Positions 1 to 10,590 of a stretch of DNA of 64,000 bases are shown here, one piece after another. Position 1 is the stretch's first letter; every line of letters starts with the position of its first letter. Made by a program: the position numbers and the translations under genes. Source of the stretch: Amphibalanus amphitrite (Eukaryota > Arthropoda > Thecostraca > Balanomorpha > Balanidae); contig NW_024882877.1 in the NCBI RefSeq assembly GCF_019059575.1, positions 1-64,000 of the forward strand, in the 5' to 3' direction. The notes under the pieces are model-generated. The model did no database searches and was not told the origin of the DNA. It saw only the letters and a program-made list of their open reading frames with translations.

Positions 1-268
1 CGGTGACAGCAAACAACGCTGCCTGGTACGGCGTTCTGTCACACACATCGCTATCTGAAATGCATGCTCAGTTAAAAAACATTCAATATTCTGCCCTGCT
101 CACAATCACGAGATTTACCTAACCCAGAATACATTGTCCACAAGGGCAACAGTTCACCAGTTACCAATCAGGCCTCGCACAGCTTGAAAACTTCATCCAT
201 CCGCCAAACAGCACTCAACTATGTACACACAGAAGAGCAGCATATCGCAACTACAGCCGGCTACTCAC

Positions 269-481
269 CCTTCCGAGTGTGAAATAGTAGCGGAACGAGC
301 CGGCGCGCACTATAGGGATCTCGACGAAGATGCTCTGTCGTCGATGATCTTGCTGTCCGACTTCCAGGGCATCGGCTACTTGTCGCGGCAAAACTCCTCG
401 TCGGCTGACGCCGGGTGGTTGCTGTACACGGATACGATGCGCCCAAACAGCGACGGCCCAGGCGAAAGTGGAGTACAAAAC
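269..481 (-). pseudogene. AGL: AGL exon with two frameshifts and an in-frame stop
   Basis: This 213-base exon keeps both splice sites but cannot be read in one frame. The frame giving VLHFRLG must lose its register at the GGGCC run near 455-460, where one base seems missing. The following frame (PSLFGRIVSVYSNHP) runs on to a TAG at 376-378, just before PMPWKSDSK. A second missing base near 331-339 is needed to reach the frame giving IFVEIPIVRAGSF. Spacing against the family is right on both sides of each lesion: seven residues separate W from DD, as in the human enzyme. The other three genes in the window show no such lesions over dozens of exons, which argues against a uniformly poor assembly. 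A local base-calling error in this exon remains possible. Confidence 0.6.
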
Positions 482-1310
482 CTGCGGCGAGCCAACAAAG
501 ACACAATTACAGTGATATGAGTGTGGCACAGCGACGTGGTGGCTGCTCTTGGTGGCCGCCTTCAGGACCCTCCAGAGCCGATAGGCTACACTACGATTGC
601 AGCCGGAGAGACATCAATAACGACAAGCACAGTAAAATGACGGCATGGAGCGAGATCGAAGGGGAACAAGGTCAAAGAACGAGGACGAAACGAATGACGG
701 TAATGTGAAGGTTAAGAATCGCGATATTTTTCCCTGAAGGATTAAGTTAGGGTAACATCGTGTTACTAAAAGACTTTCGAAAGGCGCTACGGCGCTTTGG
801 CCCATGAGAGTAAGTGTTTGCGGACCGACAAAATACTCGACACACCATCAGATAATGCACTGAACCGGGTATCGAGTGGCAACATTACACCAGAACAACA
901 AACTCAATCGGGCGCGACTGTAACGCAGCGCTGATGGCGGACGTGCCAATATGCCCGCCCGGTGTACGGTTACGACTCATTTCAAGAGCTGCACAATACA
1001 AAGGTCTTGTTTAACACGACCACGGCTCAACACGACAAGAAATGAGCGCACCGCCGCTAAAAACATACATGAAATGGTGCTAATGCAAACTATCATTACC
1101 CTACCATCCTGGTATTTTTAAGTCCTTAGCCAAGCTACCCATAGCTTCCACTGTGCGACGGATTTCGGTCCGACCGCCGGCGACCACCCACCTTTGGTCA
1201 GCCGGTAGAGGGTGGTGTCCTGGTGGTCGTTGTCGTGAAGTTTGAGCACGCGGACCTCGGGATCATCGCCGGAGCCATGGCACGCCATTCCCGGTAAAAA
1301 CTGCGGGTAG
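269..1310 (-). CDS. AGL: Glycogen debranching enzyme (AGL), N-terminal exons, partial and disrupted
   Basis: AGL is the cytosolic bifunctional 4-alpha-glucanotransferase and amylo-1,6-glucosidase that removes branches from glycogen. Two exons are assigned. Exon 1310-1192 encodes a segment ending TTLYRLTKG, which lines up with the family's N-terminal TLFRLEQG block. It ends in phase 1 at a GTGGGT donor. Exon 481-269 follows a CGCCGCAG acceptor and opens with GFVLHFRLG, followed in another frame by PSLFGRIVSVYSNHP, as in the family's RLGPTLQG...VYTNYP. Further on come a W...DD segment and IFVEIPIVRAGSFRYYF, matching the SGSFQYYF block. The exon ends at a GTGAGT donor. Phase 1 joins the two exons correctly. 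The family is about 1,500 residues, so nearly all of the gene lies off the left edge. The second exon needs three corrections to read through. Family assignment is firm; whether the gene works is uncertain. Confidence 0.72.
1192..1310 (-). CDS. AGL: AGL exon 2 (N-terminal block)
   Basis: The exon starts after the acceptor TCTCGTGCAG and ends AAA-G before GTGGGT, in phase 1. It contains an in-frame ATG at 1286-1288 that opens MACHGSGDDPEVRVLKLHDN and could be a start codon in its own right, because the human protein begins only about seven residues before the equivalent block. If the acceptor at 1311-1312 is used, the exon is entered in phase 2, which fits the donor of the candidate first exon at 5921. 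Both possibilities give the same downstream protein. Sequence after the ATG resembles the family's RILLLNEME...TLFRLEQG region. Confidence 0.65.
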
Positions 1311-4300
1311 CTGCACGAGAATTTGTAGCGGTCCAAAGCCCTGCGAAGTGCCGGAAGGGAGGGTCAGAGCGGGCTCAGGGAGGGAGGGTCGAAGACGGCC
1401 GCTCGCCCTGGAAGATGGAGGAGTCTCTCTTGACGGTATGAATGTCGACAGGTCCCCAAGGCCGGCACGTGTCAAATGCCATGACTTGCCCCTATTCGTC
1501 ACGTCAAGTAAAGCATCACGTACCACGCAAAATGAGCGGATTTATCCAGTAGAATGAGAGGTGGGAACACCCAACCCCTGGATGGAATGAGAAGTGAAAA
1601 GGTTGTTAGCATCAGCGTCAGAGTGTGCTGTTGGTCGTCTTTGCTTATCGACACAGGAGTTGCGCACAAAGTTAGGTAGCTTAGTCATGTGAGAAACGCA
1701 AACAAACCTAGGCTGCGCGATATAGACAGAATGTGAAGTGTTGAGTCATTGAGAGTTGAGACAGGTTGTTATTGAGACATGTTCAACAACATTGCAATTC
1801 GGTTTAAGGAAGTAGAGAAGACTTAAATGCAAGAGATGGTCAGTGGGGTTCTCACCGAGACAAGTGTGACGTGACATCCAATCAAAACCCGCCCTTACAT
1901 GCAGAAGCGATCATGCAGGCCAGCCATACGTTCCGACAAGACAGCGTGCAAAGGAAGGACAAGCGAGGTCGAAGCCCAAAGGCCTAACGGTCGCGTTCGG
2001 CGTCGCCGGCCGATTTTTTAACGTCTCCTTGACCTAACTTGGATGCTGCATCGTTAACACTAATAACATTAATAGATAACCATCAGTCTATATTATGGTT
2101 ATAAAAAACACGTGTTGGAACTACGCGACTTGCGAAACCTGTCTATGGCAGGCAATACGCTCAACTTAACAAACTTAAGCAGGCAGTCTACCTTCCGCGT
2201 ACCAGTCCAGTGCCAGGCCACCGAAGTGGTGCAGGCGATAAACAAATTACTGGACGGACATCAGCTCTGCAGCGCGTCGGCGAAACCGCGGTACCGCAAT
2301 GGTGGCGAACCGAAATTATAATCGTAATGTAGCGAGACACAAAAAAGAGGTTTGTTAGTTACACAAGGTAGACAACGCGGTATATCACACCATATTAAAA
2401 AAAAATCTAAAGAAAAATAGCCACTGGAGCCAGCTAGGTCTCGCTGTGGCCATGCTATGGTCCACGCTACGTCGTTACTACAACCTCGAATGAAAGGGAC
2501 ACCTGTTACCAGAGAACCTCCCGCCGCATGCACATACAGCACCTCGGCATTGCGCAATGTTATTGGTTGCTGGGTGGCCGATCACAGTAAGTCATCACAG
2601 AAGGCCTGACGATGAACTGTTGGCCATTGTATGACCAATGACCATGGCACCCGTTACTGCGCGCGCAACGATAACTGCCTCCGTGTTCGCACCACATCCG
2701 GATTACCGGCTAACGAGCAATTAGCTGAAAGTAAGCCATTCTGGTAATGGTGACCGCCTTTGCACGAAACAAGGCCTTTATGTTGGTTGCAAAGGGGCTA
2801 AGAATACGATTATAAATGAGAGACGCGACACCAACGATACACGCGAGGCCTGTAGTGTAATCCAAGCTATTGTTGCTATTGATCAATCAATAACGATTGT
2901 CTGTTTCCTTCCTGTCGATTAAATATACCACCGTGAGCGAAACAGCGTGGCATTGTGCAGCGGGTTAAGGGTAAGTGAAGCATTGTTGACGCTAGTGTCT
3001 ATCGGTAACGCATGGAGATGTGAAGCACAGTCCTTCAGCTAAACAGAATGAGTGACAGCCTGCTGACTGCCCCGTGAACCACCCAGTCACCGCGAGATGT
3101 CAGGGGAACAATGTCGCCGTTTTGCATCTCTCCGGCGGCATATCGGCCGTTTATTTGATCAGTCCCGACTCAGCGCGGCGCCTGTCGACCCGCGTGGGAG
3201 ACCTATAACATACACACGCCCCCGACGACAGACGGCAGACGCTCGTTCAGCCCCCGACTTCCACCCCCCATCGTAACACCGGCGCTACCTGGCGATCCCA
3301 GACATCAAAGACGAGCACGTGTATCGGATGTAACACGAGAGTCAGCGGGCCACAGACATGGTTCCGGCACCAGTCCAGCGCCGGGTGACGGGCAGAACAC
3401 AGGTGTTGGGACATGTCCACATCGGCAGTTGCTATCCACAACATCCGGCGCGATCCGGTCCGTGGCGAGTGACCATGAGTTCGTCGGTGGGGAGGCTGCA
3501 GGCTAACCCGTGCACTGAGCCGACGATTCAGTCAATGAGCTCACAACTGCCGCCACAATGGCGAGAGCTGATCGGGAGATGGTTCGGCCGATTGACCAGA
3601 CGTGACCGTGACCGTGACCGAGAGCCGAGAGCCGGTCGGTCGAACACCGGACCAACAGTGCGCAGTGTGAATAGCAATGGCACGGGGAAGATCAGGGGTC
3701 ACGGCTGCACCTGGGAGCTCAGGACAAACACGCAGGATTGACGCACCCCTCACAGTGAAGGACTCGACGTGGGCTGAATGGGGAGATAATGCTGACACGC
3801 AGTAACCGAAACTGAGCTGCGGTCGTTTGTTTATGGGACTCTTGGCGTTATCTTGTTCGCAACATACCTAATACGCTCCGAGCGAAGAAGCCACAAAATT
3901 GCGTCTGCAGAGGTGAGTACGAGCTAATCGGTAGTGGCACAATCGACTACGACTCAATGATCGGTTGATCGGTAGTGACACGAAATTGGTGTATTTCCGA
4001 CCAGTTTTACTATCGGCTACGGCAAAACGGGAAGACGACATCGCTGGCCGCACATAAACAAACACCAGCGTCTGCAGGGACTATGGACACCAGCTTATCG
4101 GTCGGCGTGGGCGAACCAGATACATTCCAGACATACAGTCAGCGCCATCCTGTAAGAAATAAACGGTACAGCAATACCGACTAGCATGTGCTCAGTGCGT
4201 GCTGTATGAAACATGTCGGAGTTAAACTGCTGATTCTTGATTTTTGTATACGCTCAACTTGATTATGAACAGCACGCATGCACTGCATGAAAGCTAACAG

Positions 4301-4475
4301 CCCATTTTAACGCGAAAATTTTAGCTCACTTTGGGAATGATTTTTATGTTAGGTTCAGCAATATGAGCTCTTGTCGTCGACGATCTTTCTGCCATAACGC
4401 AATGTCTTTCCCACATGTCTATGTTAATTCAGATAGCATTGACTCGGAGAGGCGGCCGGTTAGCGTAGGAATTTG
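1311..4475. other. Presumed AGL intron 1, unannotated part
   Basis: I see no convincing exon here. Open frames at 2112-2321, 2261-2557, 3358-3741 and 3541-3798 lack splice-phase support and recognisable protein similarity. A GTGACCGTGACCGTGACCGAGAGCC stretch near 3600 is a short direct repeat. The rest looks like ordinary non-coding DNA. Confidence 0.5.
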
Positions 4476-5662
4476 TTAACCCGCGCCCTGCTGGGGGTCC
4501 TGGATTTCCACGCCCTGCTGGGGGGGGGGGGTGTTTGAACACCCCCCTTGTAACTCGGCTCCTGGGCCACGTAGCGATACGCGGAAGGCGGCGTTCGAAA
4601 GAGCGTAAAAAATAATGACGAAATCACTTCGGTCAATTTTTTGGTCAGGTTAAAGGTCAGGTCACCAGAGGTCATTGAAGGCAAAATTTCGCCGATTTCC
4701 AGGTCGAATGTCGAAAATTTCCAAGAAGCCAACGCATAACTCGGGAACCAATAGAGCTACAGCGCCGCGGAAAAGCGCATTCGATAGCCCTATTAACGCC
4801 CTTTCTGAGTAATTCTCTCAGATTTGACCTAACGTCAACGGTTTTGCCTGCAGGGGGCAAAAACTGCAAAAATAGCCGATTTTTTCGAAAACAGTTTTTC
4901 TGCAATAACTTTTGACCCAAGCCTTGTACGAGCTTACTTTTACCGGCATCGTGTTCCTCTCGTCAAGACGCATCGAATGAACTATAACTTGACCTTGAAA
5001 GGTCAACTTGAAAATTTGACCTCAGGTCAAGGTCATGACCTGACCGGAAAGGGTCATGTTGCATATCAGTCGATCCGTATCGTCGAGCTGAACACATCTA
5101 AGGCGTTTTCATCGCTCTAGCATGCCTCTATCAAAAGTTATTTGCGAAAAACTGATAGATACCATTCGTGACCTAAGATGACCTCAGGGCATAAACAAGG
5201 GTCACGGACACCATTTTCAAGTTCAGTGTGTCTAAACCACTTGTAATTCGGTGTTTGGGAGTGTTTATAATGTCTTTCATCCAAAAGAGGCGCATTTCAA
5301 TTTTCTCCCATTGAATGGGGAGGTCGCAAAATTGACCTGACCTTAGGTCATCGATATCAAAATTCTGAGATATACATTTTGTACATGCTATTGCTCTTAG
5401 CAATCGCTGAAAGTTTCAAAGCGATCGGTCACTCGGTGTAGCTATGACAGACATTGAAACTTTTTATGAGGTGAGGTCACTTCAAGTGACCTGGTGACCT
5501 GACCTTGAATGACCTTGGTCTGAAATTTTCACAACATGTGTAGAATTGATGTATGATAAGGTATACTAAAAACGGCGGCGCTCCGCGCCGCCGTTTTTGA
5601 GATATTCGCGAAAAACCACAAGGGGGGGTGTTCAAACACCCCCCCAGCAGGGCGCGGGTTAA
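4476..5662 (+). mobile_element. TTAA-flanked non-autonomous DNA transposon (piggyBac-type MITE), copy 1
   Basis: The element is bounded by TTAA at 4476-4479 and 5659-5662. Its ends are inverted repeats reading TTAACCCGCGCCCTGCTGGG inward from both sides, followed by a self-complementary GGGGGTGTTTGAACACCCCC block. TTAA duplication with CCC at the transposon tip is characteristic of the piggyBac superfamily (established). There is no transposase frame, so it would be mobilised in trans. A 31-base hairpin (13-bp stem, 5-base loop) lies at 5568-5598. The interior is dense in AGGTCA/TGACCT half-sites: more than two dozen GGTCA or TGACC cores can be counted. Copy 2 at 10591-11766 is the same family in reverse orientation. 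Confidence 0.8.
5568..5598. repeat. Subterminal hairpin of TTAA element copy 1
   Basis: AAAAACGGCGGCG and CGCCGCCGTTTTT form a perfect 13-bp stem around the loop CTCCG. The same structure occurs at 10655-10685 in copy 2 with the complementary loop, showing that the hairpin is conserved within the family. Confidence 0.85.
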
Positions 5663-5920
5663 TTTAAGGACACCACGAAAGTGTAGGGAAACGACCTTCT
5701 TCCTACGAAAATGTGATTCAAGCGTGATGGTGTGATGGTGCACTTCGGTCATGTTTGTCAGAATCGACATCATCAAAACATGACAAAATGGCAATCCAAA
5801 ACACAAAAACAGGATCGATGCCTAAACATAAAACATGAACTGCAACAGGTGCCAACCACCACACCAGCAGCGGGGCCGGACGTGACGAGACAGACGGACA
5901 CCCGACCCCCTCCTACTCAC

Positions 5921-6015
5921 GGGAACACATCCTTGGGCTCCTGTATGTCGGGCGGCGGGCACAGAATCACCTCAATCACCTCGTCGACGCGTTCGACCAC
6001 CGTGTTGCGGCCCAT
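5921..6015 (-). CDS. First coding exon of a minus-strand gene, probably AGL
   Basis: An ATG at 6013-6015 sits in a strong initiation context (GCAGCCATGG) inside a GC-rich block. It opens 31 codons (MGRNTVVERVDEVIEVILC, then PPPDIQEPKDVFP), ending in phase 2 at a clean CCC|GTGAGTAG donor. The next recognisable minus-strand exon downstream is AGL exon 2, whose acceptor accepts phase 2 and would restore a proline codon at the join. I do not recognise the peptide itself. It is not part of the conserved AGL core, so it would be a lineage-specific N-terminal extension. The open frame continues upstream of the ATG to about 6540, but that part is low-complexity Arg/Gly/Pro and is probably untranslated leader. 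Another gene whose later exons I missed is the alternative. Confidence 0.42.
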
Positions 6016-6660
6016 GGCTGCAGCTCGGCCGTAGTCGCCGCGGCACTGGCCGGCGCTCACCGCCAACTGCAGACTGCCGAGCGGGCCGGGCCGGGCCCGT
6101 CGGGACCTTGAGGCGGTCATTTCGCCACCGTCGGGCCGCGCCTCCGCCGCCGAGCGGTTGTATACACACCGGCGACCAGTCAGCCGGCGGCCGCGCGCGA
6201 TCGGCCGATATGCAGCGGGCGCGCTCCTTACCACCGACGCAGCGAGGACGCCCCCCCCCCCCCCCCCATCGGTGTGTGTATGGAAATGGGCACACAGCGC
6301 CGGTCTGCGCTGGGTCAACAGACGTCCGCAGCTTCTCACGGGGACAGGCTGACACAGCCGCGAGGCACAGCACACAGACAGGCCACCGGGCAGACAGACG
6401 TCAGGTCGGGTCGGGGTCGCCGCGGCGGTGGGCCGCCCTCGACCCAGATTGCGATAGTCCGCCGGCGGCAGTCGGCAGACCTGCCCCCCTCCCCCGGTGT
6501 GCTGACCACTGCAGCGCGCACCAACAGACGCCGTCACCAATGTCAGGCACAGACGCAGCCTTACGCAGGTGCGTGGTTAAAGCGGCCACATCGAGACAGG
6601 TTGGTATGCGAGCCGCGCGTGGTGACGTATGGGTTGGGCCTTCAGTGAGCGAGACGAAGC
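6016..6660 (-). promoter_or_regulatory. GC-rich, CpG-dense presumed promoter and leader of the gene starting at 6015
   Basis: The block is strongly GC-rich compared with the AT-rich DNA on its right (6.8-7.3 kb), is dense in CG dinucleotides and includes a 17-base C run near 6250. Its overlapping open frames on both strands are of Arg/Pro/Gly composition, as GC-rich non-coding DNA gives. The position immediately upstream of a strong-context ATG suggests a promoter and 5' leader. No TATA element was evident. Confidence 0.4.
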
Positions 6661-9564
6661 GACGTTAGAACAAACTACGAAACGGGGGATGGTCCCGTCG
6701 GTATGAACCTCACATACTACGGCGCCCCACGCATCGAGTTCAAGGTTTCCGATACGACGAGAATGGATAACAATGGGTGTTTTGCTTCTTGATAAACGGC
6801 ATTTCCGAGAGTTACGAAAGACTGCTGTGCGTAATACAGGAACCAAAATAAGATTCAAAGAACAGCAATAAAACTTACTTCAAATATTTCTTCCACATCT
6901 ATGTTGAATAATTGAAAAAGGATTGTTAAATATGTGTCTTGTTGTGAATCTTACGTCATCCTTAAACATCCACTAACAAAGTCCAAAAAACGTTTCTTAA
7001 TTGCTATTTTTCCTAGCTAATTGATCGCCATAGCATATTGCGACAATAGTTTACCTTTTAGATCGGGACAATAAGTTACGCAATGCACGACTTTACTCAA
7101 TCAATAATTAGATGGAATTGAGTTGCAGTTCATAATCTTCATCACCTGATCAATGGCCATGACTATTGACTACGATTATGCACGCATAAATCCACGCTAA
7201 AAATGTGCTGCATAAATGCCTAACGCAGATTTGCAAGACAAACATGAAATGGCACCCACAGTCGTCACGATTACGTCCGAAGATAAATTCAAAAAATTAA
7301 ACGAAAAGTTAAATTGACGTCCGATGACCCAGGAACACCAGTCAACATGCGGCTAAAAGCCTCGAAATTCTATGTCTCGAGATGAGTTAAAAGATCTTTT
7401 TCGTGAAATTTTCACTCAGGTATAGACAATTGGAAAGGCCGAGAGGCATATGTAGACATTTTTTACGATAGGCGAAAAACCGGTAGGTCTGCCGAGTCTA
7501 ACGGACCCGGTAACACCGCCAACAAAAGATGTTTACGTCGTCAGCGTCAAATGTTAGGGCAGAGGGCTTGTGCCACCGAATATAAACAATTACTGGCTCC
7601 TATCAGAAACTCAATATTAACAGCTCCGCAGAGATCGACTTATCAAATCGGGGCTTATCGTACTGCTATAATACAAACCGATATATTGCCGAAAGCCGCC
7701 AATCATTGCAAACTTGCAGACGTTAGCTACCGTGTACATAAGCAATGACCTAGCACACAGAAAACTAGTCTTAAAATTAAAACTTCATTATAAAGCTCCT
7801 TCATTATCAGAAGAGCTGGTAAGTAGCAACGTCCAAATATTCACAAGTTCATGGACAAAATCACCAGAGGACAAAACCCAAAGCGTTACCAAGAGAAACA
7901 AACGCCATACCTTGGAAGAAGCGATTATCACGCAAAGGTTAGTAAAGCCACCATCATTCATGTGCCACTGCTGAAAGCATGAACTCTCTCAAGGTTAGTA
8001 TCGTAAGTAATCCAAAGATGTAGACCGTCACCAGTCCCTGAAAAAGCACCAGTAGGCACCACCCAGCTCCACTGTCATGCAAGGGTTAGTAGATCCAGCG
8101 AGTGCCACCACCACCATCCTGGAAGCACATGTCAAAGCGGCTGTCATGCACGGGTCAGTGGAAGCCCAGCCACCCGGCAATCGCCGAAGCCAAGCCACCG
8201 GCGTCGGCAACATCGTCGTCACTCACGTCATGCCTTCCTCTTCAGGCAGGTCCTCCCCCATGGCGGCGGCTGGCGCACGGCGGGCGCTCGCTCCTGGCTG
8301 AAACACGACCGTCACGTCACCTCTGCCGCTTCGGTCACCTCTGGTCCTCCACTCCGCCGCCGGAGGAGGAACGGACACGGTTATCTGCGACCACTGCCGG
8401 GACGGACGTGCGGTGTGCGCCCGGCGCCGATAGCGCGCCCACTGCGACAGCTCTCTGTACCGTCCAGACCCGTTCACTGGCCGTCACTGCTGACACAGGC
8501 CCGGCGAGCCGACACAGAAAAACAGCGGCCGTCACGGCGCGTGGCAACAGGCCGCCGGCGGTGGCGAGCTCGGCCCGTGTTTGGTTTCCATGGCGTGAGA
8601 GCGGGGCGTGCTCGGGCCGTGCCGGAGTCGTGCAAAGGAACGGCGGCGGACGCGCCCGAGCGCCCCGCCCGAGATACGACACCGGACGGAGGGAAACGCC
8701 GCACGGTCAGTCGGGAAACCGGACACCAATCGCGTGAACGACAGACTCGCGGTGCGGCGGAGGCGGAAGAGGAGGAGGATACACGACGACTTGGTAGCGC
8801 TGTGAACAATATCGGTCACCGACCTCTCATAGGTATCTTTTGTTTCATCGAATAATACCGATACATACCAAAAGGCATGAAATAGGGCTTAACATTTGAG
8901 GGTGACATAACTCAGTTGATAGATGTTTCAGCGGGCACCTCGGTCCATTAGGCACCGGCTGCAGTGCGTCTTCATAAACAGAACTGTTCACGCTGTTCAG
9001 CGGTATGCACGCTGCACGCTGTTACTACAAACAGAAACAGCCAGTCGCACCGCCAGTGTCCATCTCAGCCGCCCAGTTATCGGCCGGCCAGAGCACCAGC
9101 GAAGCGCGCTCAGATAGATCACTAACTGTCGCTCGCTGGTAAATTCCTTCACGTGCTCTCAGTCCGTCGGGAATGGGCTACGTCGAATTCATGGAAACAT
9201 CGATAACAGCATGCAGCTAGCGGTACTCGTATTTCACACCGATAACGTGCGAGTCGCAAGTCATACACTAGATGCCAAAACTCATCGATGTTTAGCAATT
9301 ATGAGCAAGTCAACAGAAAAAGTAACAAGATAATAGCGTGCAGATGATTGACCGAAATGATACGTTCAAAAACGTCGGTACTTACTGGTAAGTAGTTGAT
9401 GCGTATAATTTGCTCCTGCGAGAATTTGGAGACCCGGAAGTTTATTGGGTCCTGTCAACAGTAAGGAACGAGTGTTAAAGGTAGGCCGAAGAATCACTTC
9501 ACAGCAGTGATAAGATACGAGGGCACAAAGACCTCCCAGTCGATGCATCCCACCTCAAAACACC
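6661..9564. other. Intergenic DNA between the 6-kb promoter and a putative ORF
   Basis: The part at 6.7-7.9 kb is AT-rich with no supported gene. From about 7930 to 8190 there are loose repeats around GGTTAGTA/CCACCACC. From 8150 to 8800 a GC-rich, CG-dense block gives overlapping open frames on both strands (up to 211 codons at 8102-8737), but their composition is random Arg/Pro/Ser and none has splice support. The block may be a promoter or unmethylated CpG patch. Nothing further is claimed. Confidence 0.4.
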
Positions 9565-10107
9565 TCAGCTAACAGACAAACAAAGCGATTCCAGGTTGAC
9601 ATAGGACATAAGAAAACGATCCGGCCGTCGGAGGTAGATCGCGTCTTCGGTGTCCGAATTCGGGGTGGATAGCACACAGGTCTCGTAACTCACGCATCCA
9701 CCAGCATTCACCCCGCTTCTGTACACAAGGTCAATCATTAGTCGCATGTCTACTGTCCCGCGACGAACTGAGCTGGCCATCGTGTCATTAAAGGGCACGA
9801 TGCATGTCGTTTCGGGAGTCCATTTGGCTTCTGAATTTGAAACCGTCGGCGCCTCACATCCCTCTTTGACGGTCACTGCTGGCCCACGGACTGCGACCAG
9901 ACGCATCACCCCACCGGAGGTCGAGTCACCCGTCATACTGCGGTCACGCATCACGGATAGTCCCGCAGAGTCCAGGGTCCCTCCAGCCCTCCCCTTCAAC
10001 ACGCAGTAAGATGGGCTCCAGATGGCCACGTGGCATAAAAGAGAAGACAGCCATGCAGTGAAAATATGGATAGGTATAATGCCCCTATCATGAACTTCTT
10101 GAGGCAT
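9565..10107 (-). CDS. Uncharacterised ORF, 180 codons, cysteine-containing
   Basis: An ATG at 10105-10107 opens 180 codons to a TAG. Unlike nearby shadow frames, the product has a balanced composition with spaced cysteines: YCVLKG, EGCEAP, TTCIVPFN, GGCVSYETC. A hydrophobic stretch near residues 11-30 (IIPIHIFTAWLSSLLCHVAI) could be a signal segment. It could equally be intron read-through, because the pyrimidine-rich TCTTCTCTTTTATGCCACG just upstream of AG would serve as an acceptor, making the ORF a terminal exon beginning near SPSYCVLKG. I recognise no family. It lies between the 6-kb promoter and the 3' end of TTC29. It could be a small secreted protein, a transposon remnant or chance. 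Confidence 0.35.
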   Translation of the reverse strand: MPQEVHDRGIIPIHIFTAWLSSLLCHVAIWSPSYCVLKGRAGGTLDSAGLSVMRDRSMTGDSTSGGVMRLVAVRGPAVTVKEGCEAPTVSNSEAKWTPETTCIVPFNDTMASSVRRGTVDMRLMIDLVYRSGVNAGGCVSYETCVLSTPNSDTEDAIYLRRPDRFLMSYVNLESLCLSVS

Positions 10108-10590
10108 ACAAAACCTTCATTCATACCATTCAAAGTATTTTAACTTTTTTCTTCTCAAAGGTAAAAAAGACAATGACCTTAGTCTTACACATTTTCCCTT
10201 TCATGGAACTGGATGGATATGAGCACATAGTGACAATAGCTTTTAGATTGACAAAACGTCTTGGGCTGGGCTTGAATTTAGCATGAACTTCTAGTTCAAT
10301 ACATGCATCTGCAGGCAGAATCCAGCCTGTCAAGATAACCCTAAAGCAGCAGTGTATCATGCATTAGGTAATCAATAGGTATTCATGGGTTGATGGTTCC
10401 ACCCCTCCTTGGGAACAGAAAAGTGATTTATGATTGCAGGAGCACACTTGTGGAACTATGTGATGTAACTATGGAAGTAAAGTCTAAAAAATTATGGATG
10501 TTATTCATACATTCTTGAGTACATTAAATTTAGGAACTGTGCAGCAAAAATATATTTCATTTCCACAAATGACAGAATTCAAATTTCCAC

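Noticed and set aside
5917..6540. 207-codon minus-strand frame taken as one protein
   Set aside because: Only the last 31 codons look coding and end at a splice donor. The upstream part is low-complexity Arg/Gly/Pro in a CpG block and is more likely leader and promoter.
8102..8850. Overlapping long frames on both strands (up to 211 codons)
   Set aside because: The composition is random Arg/Pro/Ser-rich in GC-rich DNA, and no frame has splice or family support.
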